Source: JAFHCF01 sp048497495 (GTDB lineage Bacteria > Pseudomonadota > Alphaproteobacteria > Rhizobiales > Ancalomicrobiaceae). From it: a stretch of 6,681 bases of DNA. The position numbers were made by a program, and so were the translations under genes. The notes under the pieces are model-generated. The model was not told where the DNA came from. It ran no database searches and was given only the letters and a program-made list of their open reading frames with translations. How positions within the stretch are numbered: the stretch's first letter is position 1; every line of letters starts with the position of its first letter. The DNA lies in the NCBI GenBank assembly GCA_048497495.1, contig JAFHCF010000009.1, positions 1 to 6,681 of the forward strand, given 5' to 3'. Positions 1-6,110 of this stretch are shown piece by piece.

Positions 1-324
1 GACGAAGTCCGCCGCGCCGCGATGGAAAACGACCAGCCGGGCAAGGACGGGCGCATCATGACGCCGGACGAATTGGCGCGCTACGCCATCCCCGGTTCCG
101 GCCGTACCGTGCGCTACGACGACAATCCGGGCCGCAAGTTGACGCCGCAAGAGATGGCCGGTCAGAGCGAGATCAACGCCGAGGCGATCAAGCGCGCCGC
201 CAATCCCACCGGCCGGCGCTCGCTGATCGAGCCGCCGGACGCCTATTCCAAGCCCTCGCCCAATGCCCCGGTCGCCGCGCCGGAGGAAAAATCCTCGTGG
301 AAGCCGGGCTGGTGGCCGCTCTGA
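1..324 (+). CDS. C-terminal fragment of an unrecognised protein, 5' end outside window
   Basis: The frame is open from the first base and ends at TGA 322-324, giving 107 visible residues. An ATG at 22 exists but has no ribosome binding site in front of it, and the seven codons before it are also open, so I read this as the 3' part of a longer gene. The visible part is hydrophilic, rich in Pro, Arg and Asp, and ends in a Pro-rich tail with several Trp (ending WKPGWWPL). It shows no membrane segment, no obvious repeat and no motif I can name. In many alphaproteobacteria a small DUF3035/BamF-like lipoprotein gene lies between lspA and a pair of M16 peptidase genes, so such a protein is possible here. 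That is an inference from gene order only, because the diagnostic N-terminal lipobox would lie outside the window. Confidence 0.6.
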   Translation, partial: DEVRRAAMENDQPGKDGRIMTPDELARYAIPGSGRTVRYDDNPGRKLTPQEMAGQSEINAEAIKRAANPTGRRSLIEPPDAYSKPSPNAPVAAPEEKSSWKPGWWPL

Positions 325-481
325 GACGAGATCGATCGCCGCGCGGCCGGGCTCGGCTCGCCGCCGGCTCGTTCGGTCCCTTCGACATCGCGATCGCAGC
401 GTGAGGCGACCGGCGCCGGAGGGCGCGAGCCGGCGAGACCCATTCGACTTCGTCGACCGACCACCGGCCGGCGAAGCTGCC

Positions 482-515
482 CGAAGGCGAGCGAAGTGCC
501 GGCCGCCGGCCTTCG
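482..515. repeat. Inverted repeat with nested hairpin in the leader
   Basis: The 7-base arm CGAAGGC at 482-488 is exactly complementary to GCCTTCG at 509-515. Inside it, GCCGG (498-502) can pair with CCGGC (506-510) around a 3-base loop, and GGCGAAG at 470-476 can compete for CTTCGCC at 511-517. No T run follows, so it does not look like an intrinsic terminator. Short perfect repeats are frequent by chance at this GC content, so a role is unproven. Confidence 0.35.
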
Positions 516-545
516 CCAGGAGGCGTCGTTCGTTCTCCGCGCCGA

Positions 546-565
546 ACCGACCGATCGCCGTCGGT
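546..565. repeat. Short hairpin just upstream of the M16 ribosome binding site
   Basis: ACCGAC at 546-551 pairs perfectly with GTCGGT at 560-565 around an 8-base loop. It ends 9 bases before the GGGAGGA ribosome binding site. The position would suit a translation- or stability-affecting element in the leader, but the stem is only 6 bp and could be chance. Confidence 0.3.
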
Positions 566-574
566 CTTCGTTCT

Positions 575-581
575 GGGAGGA
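575..581 (+). promoter_or_regulatory. Ribosome binding site that decides a TTG start
   Basis: GGGAGGA at 575-581 is a near-perfect Shine-Dalgarno sequence and lies 7 bases before TTG 589-591. No ATG in this frame precedes the mature-protein region, and the GTG at 496 has no comparable site. The site therefore fixes the start of the first M16 gene at a TTG codon. Confidence 0.8.
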
Positions 582-588
582 AGTCCAC

Positions 589-702
589 TTGCATCGTCGA
601 TCCACCGCCGCAGCGCCCTCGAGGCGCCTCTCCGCCTGGACGACGCGCATCGCCGCCGTCGCCTTCCTCACCGCAGGCCTCGCGGCGACGCCGGCCGACG
701 CC
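589..702 (+). other. Signal peptide of the catalytic M16 subunit
   Basis: Residues 1-38 have a long basic n-region (Arg3, Arg4, Arg12, Arg13, Arg20), a hydrophobic stretch IAAVAFLTAGLAA, and an ADA|Q cleavage site. There is no Cys at the cleavage site, so it is a Sec type I signal, not a lipoprotein signal. Arg12-Arg13 is not followed by a Tat-like FLK pattern. Confidence 0.75.
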
Positions 703-2154
703 CAGACGCCCGCGCCGGCGCCTGGTCCGGCACCCGTGGCGGCGCCCGCGCCCGACTCCGCCCCGGTGATCGGCGCCGCGGTCTCCACCTTCGCTCTGCC
801 GAACGGCATGACCGTGGTGGTCATTCCCGACCATCGCGCCCCGGTGGTGACCCACATGGTGTGGTATCGGGCGGGTTCGGCCGACGAGCCGGCGGGCAAG
901 TCGGGCATCGCCCACTATCTCGAACACCTGATGTTCAAGGGCACCAAGGCCAACCCGGACGGTGCCTTCTCCAAGAAGGTGTCGGAGATCGGCGGCCAGG
1001 AGAACGCCTTCACCTCCTACGACTACACCGCCTATTACCAGCGTGTCGCCAGGGAGAAGCTCCGCCTGATGATGGAGCTCGAGGCGGACCGCATGCAGAA
1101 TCTGCTGCTCGACCCCAAGGTCGCCGTGCCGGAGTTGAAGGTGGTGATGGAGGAGCGCTCGATGCGCACCGACAACGACCCCTCCGCCCAGCTCTCCGAG
1201 GCGCTGGACGCGGCGCTGTTCCGCAACCATCCCTACCGCATCCCGGTGATCGGCTGGCCGCGCGAAATCGAGAAGCTGACCGCCGAGGACGCCATCGCCT
1301 ACTACAATCGCTTCTACACGCCCAACAACGCCATCCTGGTGGTCGCCGGCGACGTCGAGGAGAAGGCGGTGCGCGATCTGGCGCTCGACACCTATGGCCG
1401 CGTGCCGCGCCGGGCGGAGCCGGGCGTGCGCAAACGGCCGCGCGATCCCTACATCCCCGGCGTGACGCGCGTCGTCGACCTCGCCGACGAACGGGTGTCG
1501 CAGCCGTCGTGGCGGCGCGTCTACGAGGTTCCCTCCGAACGGACGGCGACGACCGGGGAGAGCGAGGCGCTCGACATTCTCGCCGACGTCCTCGGCGGCG
1601 GCTCCACCAGCCGGCTCTATCGCAAGCTGGTGGTGGAAAAGGGTGTCGCGGCGCAGGCCGGGGCCTACTACATGTCCGGCTCGCTCGACGACTCCAAGCT
1701 GATGATCTACGCCACGCCCCGCGACGGGGTGTCGCTCGAGGATCTCGGCAAGGCGGTCGACGAGGTGGTGGCCGATCTCGCGGCGAACGGCCCGAGCGAC
1801 GTCGAGGTCGCCCGCTCGTCGAGGAAGGTGCTGGCCGAGGCGATCCGCGCCCAGGACAACCAGGCCTCCCTCGCCCGCATCTTCGGCGCGGCGCTCGCCA
1901 CCGGACGCACGGTCGACGACGTGCGCACCTGGCCGGCACGCATCCGCAAGGTCACGGCCGACGACGCCAAGAAGGCCGCCGTCCATTGGCTGACCGTCGA
2001 CCGCGCCGTCACCGGCTTCCTGCGTTCGGCGCCGTCCTCGGGCAAGCCGGTCGCCAGAGCGCCGTGGCCGCCGGTCGACCCCGGCAATGCCGGCCATATC
2101 CGCATGATCGAGGAGGCCCCGATGCCGGGCCTGCCGATCGCGCCCCGATTCTGA
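589..2154 (+). CDS. M16 zinc peptidase, catalytic (HxxEH) subunit, exported
   Basis: This gene encodes a 521-residue pitrilysin/insulinase-family (M16B) metallopeptidase. The TTG start at 589 is chosen because GGGAGGA stands 7 bases upstream and the product then begins directly with a signal peptide. That peptide has Arg-rich residues 1-20, a hydrophobic core at about 21-34, and likely cleavage after ADA at 38. A Pro/Ala-rich linker follows, up to about residue 65. The inverted zinc motif HYLEH lies at 109-113, and Glu189, in the VVMEER stretch, is the probable third zinc ligand; Glu112 would be the catalytic base. The C-terminal M16 domain has the GGG-S-SRLY signature at 336-344. The Arg and Tyr that normally form the substrate-binding R/Y pair are Val348 and Ala355 here, so this subunit probably depends on a partner. 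The protein ends in a Pro-rich tail of about 40 residues. The product is expected in the periplasm, degrading peptides or misfolded proteins; the substrate is not known. It is cotranscribed with the second M16 gene 17 bp downstream. Confidence 0.93.
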   Translation: MHRRSTAAAPSRRLSAWTTRIAAVAFLTAGLAATPADAQTPAPAPGPAPVAAPAPDSAPVIGAAVSTFALPNGMTVVVIPDHRAPVVTHMVWYRAGSADEPAGKSGIAHYLEHLMFKGTKANPDGAFSKKVSEIGGQENAFTSYDYTAYYQRVAREKLRLMMELEADRMQNLLLDPKVAVPELKVVMEERSMRTDNDPSAQLSEALDAALFRNHPYRIPVIGWPREIEKLTAEDAIAYYNRFYTPNNAILVVAGDVEEKAVRDLALDTYGRVPRRAEPGVRKRPRDPYIPGVTRVVDLADERVSQPSWRRVYEVPSERTATTGESEALDILADVLGGGSTSRLYRKLVVEKGVAAQAGAYYMSGSLDDSKLMIYATPRDGVSLEDLGKAVDEVVADLAANGPSDVEVARSSRKVLAEAIRAQDNQASLARIFGAALATGRTVDDVRTWPARIRKVTADDAKKAAVHWLTVDRAVTGFLRSAPSSGKPVARAPWPPVDPGNAGHIRMIEEAPMPGLPIAPRF

Positions 2155-2171
2155 TTCCGCGAGGCTCGCCC

Positions 2172-2300
2172 ATGTTCGTCGCTCCCCTCGAAGCCTGCGC
2201 CCGCGTCTTCCGCGTGCGCGCCGGCCACGGTCGCCGCCTCGGCCTCGGCATGGCCTTCGCCGCGCTCTTCGCCATCGGCGCCACCGGGCCCGCCGCCGCC
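2172..2300 (+). other. Probable signal peptide of the R/Y M16 subunit
   Basis: Residues 1-43 contain five Arg in an unusually long n-region, a hydrophobic core rich in Ala, Leu, Gly and Phe, and a PAAA|T cleavage-like site. If translation starts at Met27 instead, the n-region would lack positive charges, which favours the 2172 start. Confidence 0.6.
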
Positions 2301-3533
2301 ACCACCATCCAGAAGGTGACGAGCCCCTCGGGCCTCGAGGCCTGGCTGGTGGAGGAACACGCGGTGCCGCTGATCGCGGTGCAATTCGCCTTCCTCGGCG
2401 GCTCGACCCAGGACCCCGCCGGCAAGGAGGGCACCGTCGACCTCCTGTCGTCACTGCTCGACGAGGGCGCCGGCGACCTGACCTCGCAGGCCTTCCAGGG
2501 CAAGCTCGAGGATCTCTCGGTCCAGTTGAGCTTCAGCGACGGCCGCGACCGCTTCGAGGGCGAGATGAAGACGCTGTCGGAGCACCGCGACGCCGCCTTC
2601 GATCTCCTCGCGCTCGCCCTCAACGCGCCGCGCTTCGACAAGGAGGCGGTGGAGCGGATGCGGGTGCAGTCGATCGCCGGGCGCCGCCGCGCCGAGAAGA
2701 ACCCCGACGCCATCGCCGGCCGGCTGTTCACCAAGGCGGTGTTCCCGGACCACCCCTACGGGCGGCCCTCCGACGGCACCGAGAAGAGCCTCGCGGCGGT
2801 GACGATCGCCGACATCAAGGACATGCGCTCGAGGATCTTCACCCGCAAGGGGCTGAAGATCGCGGTGGTCGGCGACATCGACGCCGCCACCCTGGCGCCG
2901 CTCCTCGACAAGCTGTTCGCCGGCCTTCCGGCGGAGGGCGAGCTCGCGCCGGTGGCCGAGGTCACGCCGGTCGCCGGCGGCGACATCCGCGAGGCGGCGC
3001 CGATCCCCCAGGCCGTGGTGCGCTTCGGCGGGCCGGGGCTGAAGCGCGACGATCCCGACTTCGTCACCGCCTATGTGATGAACCACATCCTCGGCGGCGG
3101 GTCGTTCTCGTCCTGGCTCTACCGGGAAGTGCGCGAGAAGAAGGGGCTGGCCTATTCGGTGTCGATCGGGCTTTCGCCGCTGATGCATGCCGGGCTCTTC
3201 GTCGGGGCTGTCGGCACCCGCGCCGACAAGGTCGACGAGAGCCTCGCCATCATCCGCGCCGAGATCGCCCGCATGCGCGACGTCGGGCCGACGGACAAGG
3301 AATTGGCCGCCGCCAAAGCCTATCTCATCGGCTCCTATCCGCTGCGTTTCGACACTTCCGACAAGATCGCCGGATCGCTGCTCGCCATCCAGGTCGACGA
3401 TCTCGGCATCGACTACATCGACAAGCGCAACGCGATGATCGAGGCGGTGACCCTCGACGACATCCGCCGCGTCGCCGAGCGCCTGTTCTCCGGCGAGATG
3501 ACGGTGGTGACGGTGGGTCCGAAGGCGGAGTGA
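2172..3533 (+). CDS. M16 family non-catalytic (R/Y pair) subunit, exported
   Basis: This gene encodes a 453-residue M16B-family protein, the likely partner of the upstream zinc subunit. The ATG at 2172 is 17 bp after the previous stop and has a weak GCGAGG site 7 bases upstream. An in-frame ATG at 2250 (Met27) is a possible shorter start that would still leave a hydrophobic stretch. The likely signal peptide has Arg21-Arg22, a hydrophobic core at about 23-37, and cleavage near PAAA at 43. Where HxxEH is expected after the GKEG stretch, the sequence is D90-L-L-S-S94, so the zinc ligands and catalytic Glu are gone and the protein should not hydrolyse peptides alone. The C-terminal half keeps LGGGSFSSWLY (307-317) followed by Arg321 and Tyr328 in VREKKGLAY, the R/Y pair that orients substrate in M16B heterodimers. 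By analogy with mitochondrial processing peptidase and bacterial hetero-subunit M16 enzymes, it should form the closed chamber with the upstream protein in the periplasm. Confidence 0.93.
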   Translation: MFVAPLEACARVFRVRAGHGRRLGLGMAFAALFAIGATGPAAATTIQKVTSPSGLEAWLVEEHAVPLIAVQFAFLGGSTQDPAGKEGTVDLLSSLLDEGAGDLTSQAFQGKLEDLSVQLSFSDGRDRFEGEMKTLSEHRDAAFDLLALALNAPRFDKEAVERMRVQSIAGRRRAEKNPDAIAGRLFTKAVFPDHPYGRPSDGTEKSLAAVTIADIKDMRSRIFTRKGLKIAVVGDIDAATLAPLLDKLFAGLPAEGELAPVAEVTPVAGGDIREAAPIPQAVVRFGGPGLKRDDPDFVTAYVMNHILGGGSFSSWLYREVREKKGLAYSVSIGLSPLMHAGLFVGAVGTRADKVDESLAIIRAEIARMRDVGPTDKELAAAKAYLIGSYPLRFDTSDKIAGSLLAIQVDDLGIDYIDKRNAMIEAVTLDDIRRVAERLFSGEMTVVTVGPKAE

Positions 3534-3558
3534 TCCGACCCCGGCCGGCCCCCTGCCC
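3534..3558. other. 25-bp gap between two convergent operons
   Basis: The plus-strand M16 operon and the minus-strand nucleobase operon end facing each other with 25 bp between stop codons. The gap holds a perfect GGCCGGCC palindrome (3543-3550) flanked by C runs, but no looped hairpin followed by T residues on either strand. No intrinsic terminator is therefore visible, and Rho-dependent or overlapping termination inside the coding ends is likely. Confidence 0.5.
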
Positions 3559-4791
3559 TCACCCCAGCAGATCGGCCAGCGCCAGGGCGATCACCTTGGT
3601 CGCCTTGCGCAGGTCGTCGAGCGGCAGGCGTTCGTCGGCGCGGTGGGCGTTGGCCTCGATGATCGAGCGCGGGCCGGCGCCGTAGAGGACGATGGGGATG
3701 CCGGCGTCGGCATAGTGGCGGGCGTCGGTGTAGAGCGGCAGGCCAGCGACGCCGACGGGGACGCCGAAGATCTCCGAGGCCCGCTTCGACAGGGCGTCCG
3801 ACAGTTTCTCCGAGCCGGCGAGCGGGGTCAGCGGGCGGGCGAGCAGGATGCGGCGCACCTTGACGCGGGCTTCCGATTCGGGTCCCAGCGCCCCCTCGAT
3901 CACGCCACGCAGTTCCGCTTCGACGACTTCCGGGGTCTCTTCCGGGATCATGCGGCGATCGAGGCGCAGTGTCACCTTGTCGGGCACGACGTTGGTGTTG
4001 ATGCCGCCGGAGATCAGGCCGATGGTCAATTGCGGGCTGCCGATCCCCGCCGTCGCCGAAACCTGGCGGGAGAGCGACTTGCGGAAGGCGTATAGCGCGG
4101 CGAGCACGCCGGTCGCCGCCTCGAGCGCGTCGACGCCGGTATAGGGCATCGCCGCGTGGGCCGAGCGTCCCTCCACCGTGATCTCGAGATGCAGGCAGCC
4201 GTTGTGGGCGTCGATCACGGCATAGGAGAAGCTGGCGGCGATGGCGAGATCGGGCTTCACGATCCCCTCGTCGAGCAGCCACTTCGGCCCGATCTCGCCG
4301 CCGGCTTCCTCGTCCCAGGTGCCGTGCAGCTCGAGCGTGCCGTTGAGGGGCAAGCCGGCCTTCTCCAGCGCCAGGATGGCGAAGGCGTAGGTGGCGAAGT
4401 CCGACTTCGACACGGCGACGCCGCGGCCGTACATCCAGCCGTCGCGGATCTCGGCGCCGTAGGGGTCGGCGGTCCAGCCCTCGCCGGGGGGCACCACGTC
4501 GCCGTGGATGTTGAGGGCGATCACCGGACCGCCGCTGCCGAAGGTCCGCCGCGCCACCAGATTGGTCGCGGTGATCATGCCGGCGGCCTTCACCACGGCC
4601 TCCGGCACCGGATGACGCGAGACGGTGAAGCCGAGCTTCTCCAGGAGCCCCGCCGTCACCTCGGCGTGCGGGGCGCAATCGCCCGGCGGATTGTCGGAGG
4701 GCACCTTCACCAGTTCGGCGAGAAAGGCGACCTCCTCGTCGAAGCGGGCGTCGACGAGATCCGAGACGAGGGCGGTGGCATCGGTGGACAT
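3559..4791 (-). CDS. M20-family amidohydrolase-like protein (ArgE/DapE/CPG2-like) with altered metal ligands
   Basis: This 410-residue protein has the M20 layout: a catalytic domain, a lid/dimerisation domain at about 196-310, then the rest of the catalytic domain. ATG 4791-4789 overlaps the guaD stop by one base (TGATG) and has GAGGA 8 bases upstream. Visible signatures are the metal His96 and catalytic Asp98 in HGDVV; YGRG at 121-124; catalytic Glu161 and metal Glu162 in DEEAGG; lid His212 in GRSAHAA; GGINTNVVPD at 262-271; YTDAR at 354-358; and the last metal His383 in NAHRADE. Two expected ligands look different. The bridging Asp of the usual GRGxxDxK motif is Val127, with an Asp at 131 instead. 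The acidic residue of the usual GEPT motif aligns with Ser187 in AASFS. The family removes acyl or amino acid groups from small amides, but the substrate is unknown. Context in a guaD operon suggests a nitrogen-rich small amide. The product is cytosolic, as no signal peptide is seen. Confidence 0.88.
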   Translation of the reverse strand: MSTDATALVSDLVDARFDEEVAFLAELVKVPSDNPPGDCAPHAEVTAGLLEKLGFTVSRHPVPEAVVKAAGMITATNLVARRTFGSGGPVIALNIHGDVVPPGEGWTADPYGAEIRDGWMYGRGVAVSKSDFATYAFAILALEKAGLPLNGTLELHGTWDEEAGGEIGPKWLLDEGIVKPDLAIAASFSYAVIDAHNGCLHLEITVEGRSAHAAMPYTGVDALEAATGVLAALYAFRKSLSRQVSATAGIGSPQLTIGLISGGINTNVVPDKVTLRLDRRMIPEETPEVVEAELRGVIEGALGPESEARVKVRRILLARPLTPLAGSEKLSDALSKRASEIFGVPVGVAGLPLYTDARHYADAGIPIVLYGAGPRSIIEANAHRADERLPLDDLRKATKVIALALADLLG

Positions 4792-6110
4792 CAGGCGGGT
4801 CCTCGACCAAAGGGAGCGGTGAAGGCGGGGCGGCCGGCGACGAAGGTCGCGCGGACGGCGCGTTCGTCGCCGAGGATGGCGAGGGCGAAGAGCAGATCCT
4901 CGACACTCTCGCTGAGATCGTCGCGCGCCGCCAGAACCTCGGTGGCGCGTGGGTCGATCACCACGAGATCGGCGACGAGGCCGGGCTCCAGCGCGCCGAT
5001 CTCGGCCTCGAGCCCGAGGGCGCGGGCATTGCCGAGCGTCGCCAGATAATAGGCGCGGGTGGCGTCGAGTTCGGCGCCGACGAGGCGGGCCACCTCGACG
5101 GCGCGGCCCTGGGTCGCCAGCATCGACCACGAGGTGCCGCCGCCGATGTCGGTGGCGAGCGCCAGCCGCACCGGCCGATCGGGGTGGTCGAGACGCGAGA
5201 CGTCGAAGAGGCCGGAACCGAGGAAGCAGTTCGAGGTAGGGCAATGCACCGCGATCGAGCCGGTCTGATGCAGGCGCAGGCATTCGGCCTCGTCGAGGTG
5301 GATGGCGTGGCCGAAGAGCGAACGGGGGCCGAGAAGACCGAAGTGGTCGTAGACGTCGGTGTAGCTCGAGGCCTTGGGAAAGAGCGCGCGCACCGTCTCG
5401 ATCTCGCGGGCGCTCTCGGCGAGGTGGGTCTGCATCAGGCAGGTCGGGTTCGCCGCCAGCAATTCGCCGGCGAGGCGGAGCTGGGTCGCGGTCGAGGTGA
5501 CGGCGAAGCGCGGGGTGACGGCATAGCGCAGCCGGCCGCGCCCGTGCCAGCGGGCGATCAGGGCGGCGCTCTCGGCGATGCCGCGCTCGGGATCGTCGCG
5601 CAGCGTCTCCGGACAGCCGCGATCCATCAGTGTCTTGCCGGTGGCGAGCGCCATGCCGCGGGCCTCGGCGGCGGCGAAGAGGGCATCGGCGGCGACGGCG
5701 TGCGACGACGAATAGACCGCGGCGCTGGTCGTGCCGTTGGCGAGCAGCCGGTCGAGGAAGACCTCGGCGTTGGCTTCCGCATGCATGCGGTCCGCATACC
5801 TCGCCTCCTCGCGGAAGGTGAAGCGCTCGAGCCAGTCGAGCAGATCGCGGCCGGGGGCGGCGAGCATGCGCCATTGCGGGAAGTGGAGGTGGGTGTCGAC
5901 GAAGCCGGCGGAGAGCAGGCATCTGCCGTGATCGAGGCGGGGGGCGTCGCGGTGGACGGCGGGCAGGCGGGCGGCGTCGCCGGCCCAGGCGATGCGGCCG
6001 TCGTCGCCGACCACCACGGCGCCGTGCTCCTGAAAGACCACGGCTCCCGGCCCGGCGGTCGCCGGATCGTCGCGAAACGAGAGGGTCCTTGCGAGATGAA
6101 CCGTGGTCAT
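4791..6110 (-). CDS. guaD: Guanine deaminase
   Basis: This 439-residue protein of the amidohydrolase superfamily is a good match in length and motifs to guanine deaminase, which hydrolyses guanine to xanthine and ammonia with one zinc ion in the cytosol. Seen in order are the zinc motif DTHLH (His74, His76) running into FPQ at 77-79, which is typical of guanine deaminases; LDWLERFTF at 91-99; TPRFAVTS at 199-206, with Arg201 a likely guanine contact; QTHLAES at 227-233 (zinc His229, catalytic Glu232); GHAIHL at 267-272 (His268); CPTSNCFLGSG at 290-300; and ATDIGGGTS at 319-327 with zinc/catalytic Asp321. All active-site residues appear present. ATG at 6110 is preceded by a G-rich GGGAGG site 4 bases upstream. 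The start lies in an ATGA overlap with the preceding gene, and the stop overlaps the next start, so all three are translationally coupled. An in-frame start further upstream would only add an Arg-rich shadow of the neighbouring gene. Confidence 0.95.
   Translation of the reverse strand: MTTVHLARTLSFRDDPATAGPGAVVFQEHGAVVVGDDGRIAWAGDAARLPAVHRDAPRLDHGRCLLSAGFVDTHLHFPQWRMLAAPGRDLLDWLERFTFREEARYADRMHAEANAEVFLDRLLANGTTSAAVYSSSHAVAADALFAAAEARGMALATGKTLMDRGCPETLRDDPERGIAESAALIARWHGRGRLRYAVTPRFAVTSTATQLRLAGELLAANPTCLMQTHLAESAREIETVRALFPKASSYTDVYDHFGLLGPRSLFGHAIHLDEAECLRLHQTGSIAVHCPTSNCFLGSGLFDVSRLDHPDRPVRLALATDIGGGTSWSMLATQGRAVEVARLVGAELDATRAYYLATLGNARALGLEAEIGALEPGLVADLVVIDPRATEVLAARDDLSESVEDLLFALAILGDERAVRATFVAGRPAFTAPFGRGPA
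4800..4804 (-). promoter_or_regulatory. Ribosome binding site of the M20 gene inside guaD
   Basis: GAGGA on the minus strand, 8 bases before ATG 4791, lies inside the guaD 3' end. It confirms the start of the M20 protein at MSTDATAL. The frame remains open for hundreds of codons further upstream, but only as an antisense-style shadow of guaD. Confidence 0.6.

Larger units (their letters stand above)
325..588. other. 264-bp intergenic leader with GC-rich inverted repeats
   Basis: This is the largest gap in the window, between the fragment ending at 324 and the TTG start at 589. I see no convincing -35/-10 pair: TTCGAC-like boxes occur near 381 and 433 but nothing resembling a -10 box follows at the right spacing. 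Several short GC-rich inverted repeats lie in its second half. No small gene with its own ribosome binding site is supported. It may carry the promoter and 5' leader of the M16 pair, or be read through from upstream. Confidence 0.5.

Noticed and set aside
496..588. GTG at 496 as the start of the first M16 gene
   Set aside because: There is no ribosome binding site upstream, and it would put about 31 non-conserved, Arg-rich residues ahead of a complete signal peptide.
1010..1939. A 309-codon minus-strand frame opposite the catalytic M16 subunit
   Set aside because: More than a third of it is Arg and Pro, which is typical antisense shadow composition in GC-rich coding DNA.
861..3533. An 890-codon open frame that spans both M16 genes and looks like a fusion
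   Set aside because: Its first 437 codons are an out-of-frame, Arg/Gly/Pro-rich shadow of the catalytic subunit. Only the part from 2172 has M16 features and a signal peptide.
3541..3552. GGCCGGCC palindrome as an intrinsic terminator
   Set aside because: It has no loop-forming spacer and no T run on either strand.
3413..4906. A 497-codon minus-strand frame across the M20 gene
   Set aside because: The composition is Arg/Pro/Gly-rich with no domain signature, and it overlaps the well-supported M20 frame. It is a product of high GC and few stop codons.
4792..5922. A long open extension upstream of the M20 gene
   Set aside because: It is an Arg/Pro-rich shadow of guaD on the same strand in another frame. 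The M20 ribosome binding site and family-typical length support the start at 4791.
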